Below, piece by piece: positions 1-8,453 of a stretch of DNA of 64,000 bases. The translations under genes and the position numbers were made by a program. Origin of the DNA: Streptomyces sp. NRRL S-37 (GTDB lineage Bacteria; Actinomycetota; Actinomycetes; Streptomycetales; Streptomycetaceae); the NCBI RefSeq assembly GCF_000721605.1, contig NZ_JOIZ01000032.1, positions 34,416-98,415 of the forward strand, given 5' to 3'. Every line of letters starts with the position of its first letter. The first letter of the stretch is position 1. The notes beneath the pieces are model-generated. The model worked only from the letters and a program-made list of their open reading frames with translations. It ran no database searches and was not told where the DNA came from.

Positions 1-446
1 TGACGATCTGGGGCAACCACTCCGCCACCCAGTACCCCGACATCTTCCACGCCACGGTCGCCGGCAAGAACGCCGCCGAGGCCGTCAACGACGAGAAGTG
101 GCTGGCCGAGGACTTCATCCCGACCGTCGCCAAGCGCGGCGCCGCGATCATCGAGGCCCGTGGCGCCTCGTCGGCCGCCTCCGCCGCCAACGCCGCCATC
201 GACCACGTGTACACCTGGGTCAACGGCACCGCCGACGGCGACTGGGCCTCCATGGGCATCCCGTCGGACGGCTCCTACGGCGTCCCGGAGGGCCTGATCT
301 CCTCCTTCCCGGTCACCGTGAAGGACGGGAAGTACGAGATCGTCCAGGGTCTGGAGATCAACGAGTTCTCCCGCGCCCGCATCGACGCCTCCGTCAAGGA
401 GCTCGAGGAGGAGCGCGAGGCGGTCCGCGGCCTCGGCCTCATCTGA
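1..446 (+). CDS. mdh: malate dehydrogenase, C-terminal part (5' end outside window)
   Basis: C-terminal half of an NAD-dependent malate dehydrogenase, which interconverts malate and oxaloacetate in the TCA cycle in the cytoplasm. The reading frame is open from base 3 and gives 147 residues. It begins [13 protein letters not shown]; the WGNHS segment carries the histidine expected of the catalytic His-Asp pair. Further on come the family-typical [19 protein letters not shown] helix and the [12 protein letters not shown] strand. The C-terminus RGLGLI is that of the full-length enzyme. It ends just before a strong hairpin terminator. The N-terminal NAD-binding half lies left of the window. Confidence 0.96.
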   Translation, partial: TIWGNHSATQYPDIFHATVAGKNAAEAVNDEKWLAEDFIPTVAKRGAAIIEARGASSAASAANAAIDHVYTWVNGTADGDWASMGIPSDGSYGVPEGLISSFPVTVKDGKYEIVQGLEINEFSRARIDASVKELEEEREAVRGLGLI

Positions 447-467
447 TCCGACCCGCTCCAGGGTTTC

Positions 468-500
468 GGGCCCCGCACCGGCTGTGCCGGTGCGGGGCCC
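468..500 (+). terminator. rho-independent-like terminator of mdh
   Basis: A perfect 14-bp stem (468-481 pairing with 487-500) closes a 5-base loop, 22 bases after the mdh stop codon. As is usual in streptomycetes there is no long T tract. Confidence 0.85.
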
Positions 501-666
501 GCCGCGTTCATCCGGCCGGGACCCGGCGATCCATGGCCAAAGATTGACGCATGTCACATGATCGGGATATTGACATTCCGCTTTCCCTCCCTGTAGTGCG
601 CCCTCTATGCTGATGCCCTTTCAGCTCGGTGGTCACCACAGACCCATACGCACTCGGGGGATCGGC

Positions 667-2466
667 ATGAGTACCGCCTACGTGCCGCCACAGTCGCATC
701 ACACCAACGCCCCGGCACCTCCGCCTCCGGAACCGCCGTCCGTGCCGCCGCACGCCAGCGAGGCCACCCGGCTGCTGTGCGGCGGGACGTACCAGAACGC
801 CGAGTACCGGGACCGCGTCATCGAGGAGCTGCACCTCAACGAACAGCGGATCGTCGCCCCGTCGTCCGGCTTCGACGCGGCCCGCGTCCTCGCCCACGCC
901 CTGCGGGCCCGGCGTCAGGAATGGTGGTGGTCCGCCGCCGTCATCGGGCTCTGGGCGGTGGGCGTGCCGCTGAGCGGCGGGCTGCTGCTCGGGCTGATGG
1001 GCGCCAGCCTGTTCATCGCCCTCGCTCCCTGGCTCAGAGGCGGTGCGGAACAGCCACCCTGGTACCGCCTCCTCGCGGCCTTCGTGGCGCGCTGGTACGG
1101 GCGTGTCAGCTTCGCCGGCGTCCTGGTCATCATGGCCGTCACCGCGTTCGGCGCCTTCCCCGAGGACGACTCCGGTTCCGGCTCCGGCTCCGGCTCCGGC
1201 TCGTTCGACGACCCCCTGTACTCCGGCGGCTCGTCGGGGACGAGCGGCTCCTCGGGCTCCGACGGTCCGGAGTCGCTCGGCGTGCTGTTCCCGGCCGGTG
1301 GTGACGGTGGGCCGGCCGAGATCTGGCAGGCCTGGTTCGGGATCGGCGTGCTGGTCCTCATCGCGCTGTGCGCCGCCGCCCGGCGCGACCGGTTCGCCCG
1401 CGCGTTCGCCGCCGAACTCTCCCCGCAGCGCTTCCCGGACATCACGGGCGACCCCGCCGAACAGGCCGAGGGACAGCGCCTCGCCCGCCTGACGCACCGC
1501 ATCCGGCGCGAACAGCACGCCCCGCTGATCATGTACGACGAGGCCCGCCCGTTCTGCGGCGCCGGCACCCCGTACGACACCTGGGTGCTCGCCGTCGAAC
1601 TCCGGCCGGACGACGGCGTCGAGCAGCGGCCGCTCAGCAACCGGACGATCCTCGAAAGCGTCCGGCCCCTGCTCGAACAGCTCCGGGTGCCTGCCCCGCA
1701 CGCGGCGGCCTTCGCACGTGACCGGCTGCGCCGCCTGGAGATCGACGAGTGCGTGTTCCTGCCCGTCGAGGGGCTGACCGACCGTGACCAGGCCCCCTAC
1801 ACGCCGCAGGCGTTCGAGCAGCACCGGCAGCGGGCCGTCGAGGAGGGCGGCGAGAAGCGGCGGCACTTCCTGCGCATCCGGGTCGGCGGCTGGGAGGAGG
1901 AGCTCGTCGTCACGGTCTTCGTACGCGTCCACACCCAGGGCCGCATGCTCATGCTGGAGGTCGCCCCGCACGTCCTGAACCCGGTGCGCGCCGAGTTCAA
2001 GGAGGTCGACCGCACCTCCCACCGGCTGCTCCACGACAGCGTCCTCGGCAAGGCCGCCGGGGCCCTCGCCCTGGTGCCCGGCTCGGCGGGCCGCTCCCTG
2101 GTCGCCCTCGGCCGGGGCGCGTTCTACGGATGGCGGCTGCTGACCGGCGGCCACTCGGGCGCGCTGCCCGACGGGCCCGCCCTCTCGGTGCGGGAGCTGG
2201 CCGCGGCGGACAGCGCCTCCACGTTCCAGGAGATGGACGTGGCCCGCTATCTGCGGACCGTCCAGGACCGGATCGGGCGCGGGGTCCGGCAGGCGCTGGC
2301 CGACGCCGGTTACGAGACCGGTGAGTTCGTCCAGAAGATCGTGAACATCAGCAACGGCGCCGTACACATCGACCGGGTCGAGGGCTCGACCTTCGCCATC
2401 GGCGAGAACGCGAGCGCCGCCGGCACCACGGTGACAGGGAAGGGGAGTCCCGACGATGGCAAGTGA
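667..2466 (+). CDS. membrane protein of unknown function with C-terminal STFA motif
   Basis: I do not recognise this 599-residue protein. The ATG at 667 is chosen because GGGGG lies 6 bases upstream; an in-frame ATG at 607 would add 20 residues without such a site. The N-terminus is Pro-rich, followed by a Trp-rich hydrophobic pair of helices (about residues 80-155), a Gly-Ser spacer (SGSGSGSGS) and a third hydrophobic helix (about 218-236). The rest is predicted soluble. The C-terminus holds NISNGAVHIDRVEGSTFAIG, and a similar STFAVG motif opens the next gene product. It overlaps that gene by 11 bases, so the two are probably co-translated. Function unknown; a membrane-linked signalling role is a guess. 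Confidence 0.8.
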   Translation: MSTAYVPPQSHHTNAPAPPPPEPPSVPPHASEATRLLCGGTYQNAEYRDRVIEELHLNEQRIVAPSSGFDAARVLAHALRARRQEWWWSAAVIGLWAVGVPLSGGLLLGLMGASLFIALAPWLRGGAEQPPWYRLLAAFVARWYGRVSFAGVLVIMAVTAFGAFPEDDSGSGSGSGSGSFDDPLYSGGSSGTSGSSGSDGPESLGVLFPAGGDGGPAEIWQAWFGIGVLVLIALCAAARRDRFARAFAAELSPQRFPDITGDPAEQAEGQRLARLTHRIRREQHAPLIMYDEARPFCGAGTPYDTWVLAVELRPDDGVEQRPLSNRTILESVRPLLEQLRVPAPHAAAFARDRLRRLEIDECVFLPVEGLTDRDQAPYTPQAFEQHRQRAVEEGGEKRRHFLRIRVGGWEEELVVTVFVRVHTQGRMLMLEVAPHVLNPVRAEFKEVDRTSHRLLHDSVLGKAAGALALVPGSAGRSLVALGRGAFYGWRLLTGGHSGALPDGPALSVRELAAADSASTFQEMDVARYLRTVQDRIGRGVRQALADAGYETGEFVQKIVNISNGAVHIDRVEGSTFAIGENASAAGTTVTGKGSPDDGK

Positions 2467-2812
2467 GGAACCGAACGTCCGGATCGGGAACGTCTCGCGG
2501 AGCACCTTCGCGGTCGGCCCCCACGCGCGTGCGGTGGGCGGCCACTACGACGCGCCGGCGCCGCGGGACGAGGCGACCGGGGAACTGCTGGAGGCGGTAC
2601 GCGCGTTGCGTGCCGATCTGTCCAGGGTGCGGCAGAGTGAGGAGACGGCCCGGCTGGACGAGGCCCTGGCGGACACCGAGGACGAGATCGGCCGGACCGG
2701 AGCGGTGGACGAGGGCCGGCTCGGGCGGCTGCGGCGGCTGCTCACGGACGCCCAGGCCCTCACGGAGGTCCTCGCCTCGGCCGGCACCGTGGCGGGCCTG
2801 CTCGGCATCTGA
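2456..2812 (+). CDS. small protein of unknown function (STFA motif plus helical region)
   Basis: A 118-residue protein with ATG at 2456 inside the end of the previous gene and a GGGGAG site upstream. The N-terminus (VRIGNVSRSTFAVGPHARAV, about residues 8-27) looks like short beta strands and resembles the C-terminus of the upstream protein. The remainder is predicted helical and charged (LLEAVRALRADLSRVRQSEE, then a Leu-rich tail). I recall many small actinobacterial proteins with this layout encoded beside membrane or NTPase partners, but no biochemical role is assigned. The overlap suggests it acts with the protein before it. Confidence 0.78.
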   Translation: MASEEPNVRIGNVSRSTFAVGPHARAVGGHYDAPAPRDEATGELLEAVRALRADLSRVRQSEETARLDEALADTEDEIGRTGAVDEGRLGRLRRLLTDAQALTEVLASAGTVAGLLGI

Positions 2813-2843
2813 CGCCGGCGGCGAACGGAACAAGGGGGACATG

Positions 2844-4040
2844 ATGACCGGGGGACCGCGGTACTGGAACGAGGATTCCCAGCGCTGGGAGGAGACGGAG
2901 CCCGGCCCACCCGGTGCCGCCCCGGCGCCGGACGGCACGGAGCCCGGCCCGGCCGGAACCGTCCCGCCGGCCACACCCGCTCCGGACACCGCTTCCTCCA
3001 CCTGGCCGGCCGGCGCGGGGCCGGCGGCCGGAGCCGGTCCGGGCGCCGCCTTCCCTGCCCGGCCGGCCGGAGCCGGCCCGGGGGGCCGTCCGCCGGCCGG
3101 TGGAGTCGCGGGGAAAGGTGTGGCGGCCGGGGGCGGGACCGCTCCCGGTGCCCCCGCGGGGACCGGTGACGCGGGCACACCCGCCGGCGTTCCGCGTCCC
3201 GGCGTGTCGCCCTCCGCGCCGACCCTCACCGGCATCCGGTGGGGCGGGGCCCAGCCGCCCCCGCCCCCGCCCGCGTCCTGGTCCACCCCGGAGTCGTACG
3301 GGCCCGCCCGTCCGCCCGGCGCCCCGGTGCCCGTGCCGGACGGACCGCGCCGGGACGGCCGTCGGCGGATCTGGGCCGTGGTGGGCGGGGCCGCCGTGGC
3401 CGGGGTGGTGGCGGGGCTCGTGTTCACGCCGGTGCTGCGGGACGGCGAGAAGGGCACGGACGACAAGGCGGCCACCCCGGCGAGCACGTCACAGCCGCCC
3501 GCCCCCTCGACCCCCTCCGAGGAGCCGGAGGAGACGGCCACGCCGTCCGGCCTCCCCACCCCCTACCAGCCGTACACCGACCCCCAGGGCTTCACCCTCG
3601 CCCTCCCCGAGGGGTGGTACCGCACCACCGTCTCCTCCCGGTACGGCATCGACGTGGTGAACTACCGTGCCCCGGACGGCGGGCGCCGGCTGCAGATCTT
3701 CGAGGTGTCCGAGTCGTCCCCCGGCGCGTCGCACGCGCTGTTCCTCTCCGACGACGTGGAGAAAGCCCCCGGGTTCACCGAACTCTCCCTGGAGAACCTG
3801 GACGACGGCGACTTCACCGGGTCCCGGCTGGAGTACCTCGTCGACTCCCTCGAAGGGGAGCCCGACGTCGGAACCTGGCACGTCGTGGACGAGCGCTTCG
3901 TCGCCGCCGACGGCCGGATCTACACGATCGCCGCGTACGGGGCCGACGCGGACGGCCGTGACGACGAGCGCGAGCTGCTGCGGACGGCCCTCGGCCACTT
4001 CTGCCCGCCGGACACCACCTGCGACACCGGCACACCGTGA
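2844..4040 (+). CDS. single-pass membrane protein with Pro-rich cytoplasmic and C-terminal extracytoplasmic domain
   Basis: 398 residues. ATG 2844 is preferred over 2841 because AAGGGGG ends 5 bases before it. The N-terminus MTGGPRYWNEDSQRWEE looks like a degenerate DUF2510 (RYWDG..W) module. A low-complexity Gly/Pro/Ala stretch follows to about residue 170, then one transmembrane helix (about 173-199), a Ser/Thr/Pro linker, and an outer domain beginning near YTDPQGFTLALPEGW. Domains starting like this occur at the extracytoplasmic end of streptomycete Ser/Thr kinases and related membrane proteins. No catalytic motif was seen. It is third in the set starting at 667, 31 bases after the second gene. 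Confidence 0.8.
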   Translation: MTGGPRYWNEDSQRWEETEPGPPGAAPAPDGTEPGPAGTVPPATPAPDTASSTWPAGAGPAAGAGPGAAFPARPAGAGPGGRPPAGGVAGKGVAAGGGTAPGAPAGTGDAGTPAGVPRPGVSPSAPTLTGIRWGGAQPPPPPPASWSTPESYGPARPPGAPVPVPDGPRRDGRRRIWAVVGGAAVAGVVAGLVFTPVLRDGEKGTDDKAATPASTSQPPAPSTPSEEPEETATPSGLPTPYQPYTDPQGFTLALPEGWYRTTVSSRYGIDVVNYRAPDGGRRLQIFEVSESSPGASHALFLSDDVEKAPGFTELSLENLDDGDFTGSRLEYLVDSLEGEPDVGTWHVVDERFVAADGRIYTIAAYGADADGRDDERELLRTALGHFCPPDTTCDTGTP

Positions 4041-4200
4041 CCGTCCGCCTGTGAAGGGGGGCGTTCTCTTCCGTTCCGCCCTCGCTTTCCGTGCGGCCGC
4101 GGAGGGCGCCGGGCGGAAGCCGTCGCCCCGGGAGGCGGCGGAGAGGCGGGTGGGCGGCCACGAGTCCACCTGGCGGACGTGGCCGTCCTGACCTCCTCGT

Positions 4201-4653
4201 TCACCACGCGGTGGCGCCCGGCGGGATCCGGCGGGCGACCATCAGCCGGTTCCAGCCGTTGACGGCGGTGATCAGCGCGACGAGGTGGGCGAGCCGGGCG
4301 GCGTCGAAGTGCGCCGCCGCCCGCTCGTACACCTCGTCCGGCACGAAGCCGTCCGTCAGCACGGTGACCGCCTCCGTCAGCTCCAGCGCGGCCCGCTCCC
4401 GCGCGTCGAAGACGTCGTCCCCGGCCTCCTCCCAGGCGTTCAGCAGATCGAGCCGGCCCTCGCGCACCGCCCCGCCCTCGCGGGCGCGCGCGAGGTGCAG
4501 GTCGAGGCAGAACGCGCAGCGGTTGAGCTGCGAGGCGCGGATCTGCACCAGCTCGGCCAGTCCGGGATCGCCGAGGCCCTTCTCGGCGGCGGCGCTCACC
4601 GCCCGCAGCGCGCCGCGGACACCGGCGTCGAGGCGGGTCGTGCGAATCGTCAC
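4201..4653 (-). CDS. carboxymuconolactone decarboxylase-family (AhpD-like) protein 2
   Basis: 150 residues, starting with a GTG (4651-4653) that overlaps the TGA of the upstream gene in a GTGA junction, so translation is coupled. It carries the AhpD-type motif CAFCLDLH (CxxC plus His three residues on) after IRASQLNRC, which in this family serves as a peroxidase-like or alkylhydroperoxidase catalytic centre. It shares the segment EAVTVLTDGFVPDEVYERAA with its neighbour, so the two arose by tandem duplication. Expected to be cytoplasmic. The substrate is not deducible. Confidence 0.9.
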   Translation of the reverse strand: MTIRTTRLDAGVRGALRAVSAAAEKGLGDPGLAELVQIRASQLNRCAFCLDLHLARAREGGAVREGRLDLLNAWEEAGDDVFDARERAALELTEAVTVLTDGFVPDEVYERAAAHFDAARLAHLVALITAVNGWNRLMVARRIPPGATAW

Positions 4654-5150
4654 CCGTGCTGTCCCGGCGTGTAGTGGCCCGGGGTCATCCGGCAGGTCAC
4701 ACCGAACCGGTTCCACGCGTTGATCACCGTGATCGCGGCGATGAGCTGCGCCAGCTCCGGCTCCTCGAACCACTTGGCGGCCCGCTCGTACACCTCGTCC
4801 GGCACGAAGCCGTCCGTCAGCACGGTGACCGCCTCGGTCAGTTCGATCGCCGCGAGTTCCTTCTCCGTGTAGAAGTGGCGCGACTCCTCCCACGCGCTGA
4901 GCTGGATGATCCGCTCGACGCTCTCGCCCGCCGCGAGCGCGTCCTTGGTGTGCATGTCCAGGCAGAGGGCGCAGTGGTTGATCTGTGAGGCGCGGATCTT
5001 CACCAGCTCGTACAGCTTGGCGTCGAGTCCCTTCCTGGCGGCGGAGTCCAGCCGGATCATCGCCTTGTAGACCTCGGGGGCGTGCCGGGCCCACTCCAGC
5101 CGGACGGGCGACTCGGGGGCGTACTCGGTGGTCGTCTCAGTCATGGTCAT
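4650..5150 (-). CDS. carboxymuconolactone decarboxylase-family (AhpD-like) protein 1
   Basis: 166 residues, first gene of the two-gene AhpD-like operon. The core reads KIRASQINHCALCLDMH, containing the CxxC....H redox centre of AhpD-like proteins, followed by the conserved helix SAWEESRHFYTEKELAAIEL and the family's C-terminal INAWNRFGV motif. It is transcribed away from the MocR-type gene at 5197, with only 46 bases between the start codons. That regulator probably controls this operon through the shared repeats. Likely role: thiol-dependent peroxidase or stress protein; unproven. Confidence 0.92.
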   Translation of the reverse strand: MTMTETTTEYAPESPVRLEWARHAPEVYKAMIRLDSAARKGLDAKLYELVKIRASQINHCALCLDMHTKDALAAGESVERIIQLSAWEESRHFYTEKELAAIELTEAVTVLTDGFVPDEVYERAAKWFEEPELAQLIAAITVINAWNRFGVTCRMTPGHYTPGQHG

Positions 5151-5184
5151 GCCTCGACCCTAGGAGCGAGGCAGCCCAGGAGTA

Positions 5185-5220
5185 TGGTCCACTTCCATGC
5201 CAGAACGCTGGGCCACTTTC
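5185..5220 (+). promoter_or_regulatory. candidate MocR-type operator: two 12-base direct repeats
   Basis: TGGTCCACTTCC (5185-5196) and TGGGCCACTTTC (5209-5220) match at 10 of 12 positions and start 24 bases apart. The second lies inside the first codons of the regulator gene. Read on the minus strand they contain AAGTGGAC and AAAGTGGC, resembling the AAAGTGG core I recall for actinobacterial PdxR. Direct repeats are usual for dimeric MocR proteins. Assignment is by inference. Confidence 0.5.
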
Positions 5221-6582
5221 GGCATCGACCTCCACCTCGAACCGGCGGGCCCCGGCCTGCGCCGGGGCCTGACCGACGCCCTCCGTGAGGCCGTCCGCAC
5301 CGGCCGGCTCGCCCCCGGCACCCGGCTGCCCTCCTCCCGCTCCCTCGCCGCCGACCTGGGCATCGCCCGCAACACCGTCGCCGACGCCTACGCCGACCTG
5401 ACCGCCGAGGGCTGGCTCACCGCCCGGCAGGGCTCCGGTACCCGGGTCGCCGACCGCGCGGTCCCCGCCCCGCCGACCCGCCGGCCGTCTCCGCGCCGGG
5501 CCCCCGGCCGGCTTCCGTACGACCTCGTCCCGGGCACTCCCGACCTCGCCTCCTTCCCCCGCGCCGAGTGGCTCAAGGCCGCCCGCCGCGCCCTCGCCAC
5601 CGCCCCGCACGACGCCCTCGGCTACGGCGACCCGCGTGGCCGCCCCGAACTGCGCACGGCCCTCGCCGGCTACCTCGCCCGGGCGCGGGGCGTACGCGCC
5701 GATCCCGAACGGATCGTCGTCTGCTCCGGTTTCGCCGGCGGTCTCCGCCTCCTCTGCGAGGTCCTGCGCGCCCGCGGCGCCCGCACCCTCGCCGTGGAGT
5801 CCTACGGACTGGACGTCCACTGGGACCTGGCCGCCCGCGCCGGCCTGACCACCACCCCGCTCCCCTACGACTCCCTCGGCACCCGCGCCCAGGACCCGGG
5901 CGCCGCCGACGCGGTGCTGCTCAGCCCGGCCCACCAGTTCCCCCTCGGCGGCGCCCTGCGCCCCGAGCGCCGCGCCGCCGTCGTCGACTGGGCGCGCCGC
6001 ACCGGCGGACTGATCCTGGAGGACGACTACGACGGCGAGTTCCGCTACGACCGCCAGGCCGTCGGCGCGCTCCAGAACCTCGACCCCGACCACGTGGCCT
6101 ACCTCGGCACGGCCAGCAAGTCCCTCGCCCCCGGCCTCCGCCTGGGCTGGATGGTCCTGCCCCCGTCCCTGCTCCCGGACGTCGTCGCCCACGGCGGCGG
6201 CCACTCCGTGAGCGCCCTCGAACAGCTCACCCTCGCCGAGTTCCTCACCTCCGGCGCCTACGACCGCCACGTCCGCGCCGCCCGCCTGCGCTACCGCCGC
6301 CGCCGCGACTCGCTGGTCGAGTCCCTCGCCACCCGGGCCCCCGACGTCCGGATCACCGGCATCGCGGCCGGCCTGCACGCCGTCCTCCGGCTCCCGCCCG
6401 GCACCGAACGGTCCGTGGTCCAGGCCGCCACCTGGCAGAACCTCGCCGTCCACGGCCTCTCCCGCTTCCGTCACCCCGCCACCGTCACCACGGCGGGCGA
6501 CGCCCTGGTCGTCGGCTACGCCACCCCGCCGGACCACGCCTGGGCCGGCACCCTGGACGCCCTGTGCCGGGCGCTGCCCTGA
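5197..6582 (+). CDS. MocR-type transcriptional regulator (GntR HTH plus PLP aminotransferase domain)
   Basis: 461 residues. An N-terminal GntR winged helix (about 15-85, with GTRLPSSRSLAADLGIARNT) is fused to a class I aminotransferase-like domain (about 105-455). The PLP-binding lysine is K308 in YLGTASKSLAPGLRLGWM, and GGLILEDDYDGEFRYD supplies the Asp that contacts the PLP pyridine nitrogen. MocR proteins sense PLP or amino compounds and activate or repress neighbouring genes. It faces the AhpD-like operon across a 46-base divergent promoter region. It could be PdxR-like, but no vitamin B6 synthesis genes are adjacent, so the AhpD-like genes are the more obvious target. Confidence 0.93.
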   Translation: MPERWATFGIDLHLEPAGPGLRRGLTDALREAVRTGRLAPGTRLPSSRSLAADLGIARNTVADAYADLTAEGWLTARQGSGTRVADRAVPAPPTRRPSPRRAPGRLPYDLVPGTPDLASFPRAEWLKAARRALATAPHDALGYGDPRGRPELRTALAGYLARARGVRADPERIVVCSGFAGGLRLLCEVLRARGARTLAVESYGLDVHWDLAARAGLTTTPLPYDSLGTRAQDPGAADAVLLSPAHQFPLGGALRPERRAAVVDWARRTGGLILEDDYDGEFRYDRQAVGALQNLDPDHVAYLGTASKSLAPGLRLGWMVLPPSLLPDVVAHGGGHSVSALEQLTLAEFLTSGAYDRHVRAARLRYRRRRDSLVESLATRAPDVRITGIAAGLHAVLRLPPGTERSVVQAATWQNLAVHGLSRFRHPATVTTAGDALVVGYATPPDHAWAGTLDALCRALP

Positions 6583-6738
6583 CGCACAAGGCCGGCATAA
6601 CGCGCCAAGAGCCGCAAAGGGGCGGCGGGGGAACGCTGCCGGCGGGGGGCTCCCGCGCGTGCCGTCCGGGCGGTCTCTAGGCTGTCCGCCGCGAGCCGGG
6701 AGAGGTGACCCGGAGGTATGCGAGGGGGAGTGACGGGC

Positions 6739-7047
6739 ATGGCGGAGACACGGCGGCGGCTGCGGTCCAGCACGGTGGTGCTCGGAGGGATGGGCGTGCT
6801 CGCGGCGGCGCTGTCGGCGTGCGGGTCGGATCCGGACCGGCGGTGCGTGGACCGGGACAGCTACGACCACATCTACGGCTACAAGGTCGTCGCCGACAAG
6901 AACTGCAAGAAGAGCACCAGCGACGCCGACTGGTACTACGACGCCGACGTCAGCGGCGGCTACGCCGACGACGGCACCTTCAGCCGCAGCGAGGCCGTCG
7001 ACCGGGGCGGCTTCGGCTGCTCGGGATCCGGCAGCAGCGGCGGCTGA
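6739..7047 (+). CDS. YgiB-like secreted lipoprotein
   Basis: 102 residues from ATG 6739, chosen because GGGGGAG lies 8 bases upstream; an ATG at 6718 would add 7 residues. The N-terminus has arginines, a hydrophobic core and the lipobox LSAC, so it should be lipid-anchored outside the membrane. The mature part is Tyr/Asp/Cys-rich, with GYKVVADKNC and a C-terminus ending in RGGFGCSGSGSSGG. The RGGFG ending and the downstream ATP-grasp gene (8 bases away) parallel E. coli YgiB (DUF1190) next to YgiC. Function unknown in both organisms. Confidence 0.78.
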   Translation: MAETRRRLRSSTVVLGGMGVLAAALSACGSDPDRRCVDRDSYDHIYGYKVVADKNCKKSTSDADWYYDADVSGGYADDGTFSRSEAVDRGGFGCSGSGSSGG

Positions 7048-7054
7048 CCGGATC

Positions 7055-8239
7055 ATGGAACGGCGTACGACCGAGCCCCGCCCCGGCTGGCAGGAGACCG
7101 TCGAGGAGCAGGGGCTCATCTATCCGCTCACCCGCTACCCGGACGGCTCCCTGCGCCCCTACTGGGACGAGAGCGCCTACTACGTCTTCGGCCTGGAGGA
7201 GATCGAGGCGCTGGAGGAGGTCGTCGAGGAACTGCACGGCATGTGCCTCGCCGCCGCCGAGCACATCGTCACCGCCGACCGCTTCGCCGACCTCGGCATC
7301 ACCGACCCGCGCATCGCCCGCACGGTCGCCGAGGCCTGGCACCGGCGCGCCGAACTCCCCTCCGTCTACGGCCGCTTCGACCTCCGCTACGACGGCACCG
7401 GCCCGGCGAAACTCCTGGAGTACAACGCCGACACCCCCACCTCCCTGGTGGAGGCCGCCTCCCCCCAGTGGTTCTGGATGGAGGAACGCTTCCCCGGCGC
7501 CGACCAGTGGAACTCCCTCCACGAGCGCCTCGTCGACGCCTGGCGGAAGCAGGCCGCCCTCCTCCCGCCGGGCAGCCCCCTGTACTTCGCCCACTCCTCC
7601 GCCGACGAACTCGGCGAGGACCTCATGACCGTCGCCTACCTCAAGGAGACCGCCGAACAGGCCGGCCTCGCCACCGACTGGCTCTCCATGGAGGAGATCG
7701 GCTGGGACCGTCTCTCCGGCCGCTTCGTCGACAACGGGCTCCGGTTCATCCGCAGCATCTTCAAGCTGTACCCCTGGGAGTGGCTCACCACCGACCGCTT
7801 CGCCGGCCATGTCCTCGACACCCTCGACAACGGCGGCGGCACCGGCACCACCCTGTGGATCGAGCCGGCCTGGAAGATGCTCCTCAGCAACAAGGCCCTC
7901 CTGGCGATCCTCTGGGAGCTCTACCCCGGCCACCCCAACCTCCTCCCCTCCTACCTCGACGGCCCACGGGACCTGGCGGACACCACCGGCTGGGTCGCCA
8001 AGCCCCTGCTCGGCCGCGAGGGCGCGGGAGTGACCGTCCACGAGCCCGGTTCCGATCCGGCCCCCCGCGAGGAACCCTGCTGCTACCAGCAGCTCGCCCC
8101 CCTCCCCACCTTCGACGGCAACCACGTCGTCCTGGGCGCCTGGGTGGTGGAGGACGAGCCGGCGGGCCTGGGCATCCGGGAGTCGTCGGGCCTGGTGACG
8201 GACGAGTACGCCCGCTTCCTGCCCCACGTGATCCTCTAG
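7055..8239 (+). CDS. glutathionylspermidine synthase-family (YgiC-like) ATP-grasp protein
   Basis: 394 residues, the usual size for the stand-alone synthetase domain. Diagnostic segments are [27 protein letters not shown] (the family's E-x-N-x-D-T-P-T motif) and, in the second half, [12 protein letters not shown], the ATP-binding loop region. Proteins of this family ligate an amine to a carboxylate at ATP expense. The substrate of YgiC-type members is not known, and streptomycetes are not known to make glutathionylspermidine. It is co-transcribed with the preceding lipoprotein gene, so it may modify something linked to the envelope. Confidence 0.9.
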   Translation: MERRTTEPRPGWQETVEEQGLIYPLTRYPDGSLRPYWDESAYYVFGLEEIEALEEVVEELHGMCLAAAEHIVTADRFADLGITDPRIARTVAEAWHRRAELPSVYGRFDLRYDGTGPAKLLEYNADTPTSLVEAASPQWFWMEERFPGADQWNSLHERLVDAWRKQAALLPPGSPLYFAHSSADELGEDLMTVAYLKETAEQAGLATDWLSMEEIGWDRLSGRFVDNGLRFIRSIFKLYPWEWLTTDRFAGHVLDTLDNGGGTGTTLWIEPAWKMLLSNKALLAILWELYPGHPNLLPSYLDGPRDLADTTGWVAKPLLGREGAGVTVHEPGSDPAPREEPCCYQQLAPLPTFDGNHVVLGAWVVEDEPAGLGIRESSGLVTDEYARFLPHVIL

Positions 8240-8325
8240 CACGCCGCCCGCGCCGACGAGGCGGAGGCCGGCGCCCGTATGGTGGACGCCTCCCCGTGGC
8301 GCTTCGGGCCACCCGGTAATGTGGC

Positions 8326-8420
8326 CGTGGGCCGTGACTGGCGCGCAAGGATGGGAACAACCATCGGGAAGCGGCCCCGGACCCTTCGGGTCCGCACCAT
8401 GTGCCGTGCGCCTGGGCCGA
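8326..8420 (+). ncRNA. ZTP (pfl) riboswitch controlling glyA
   Basis: The 5' leader of glyA shows the two conserved halves of the pfl motif. The first is GTGACTGGCGC (8334-8344) followed by GGATGGGAACAACCATC and GGGAAGC (8349-8372). The second is CCGTGCGCCTGGGC (8404-8417), able to form the pseudoknot-containing second domain. A stable TTCGG-capped hairpin sits between them. ZTP riboswitches sense ZMP/ZTP, which accumulates when 10-formyl-tetrahydrofolate is low, and raise expression of folate and one-carbon genes. A serine hydroxymethyltransferase gene 34 bases downstream fits exactly. Confidence 0.9.
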
Positions 8421-8453
8421 CCCGAACGCCGATCACCACGTCCGGAGGTCCCC

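Noticed and set aside
508..2505. 665-residue minus-strand open frame opposite the membrane protein gene.
   Set aside because: No family resemblance, biased Arg/Gly/Val composition, and the plus strand has RBS, helices and coupling to the next gene.
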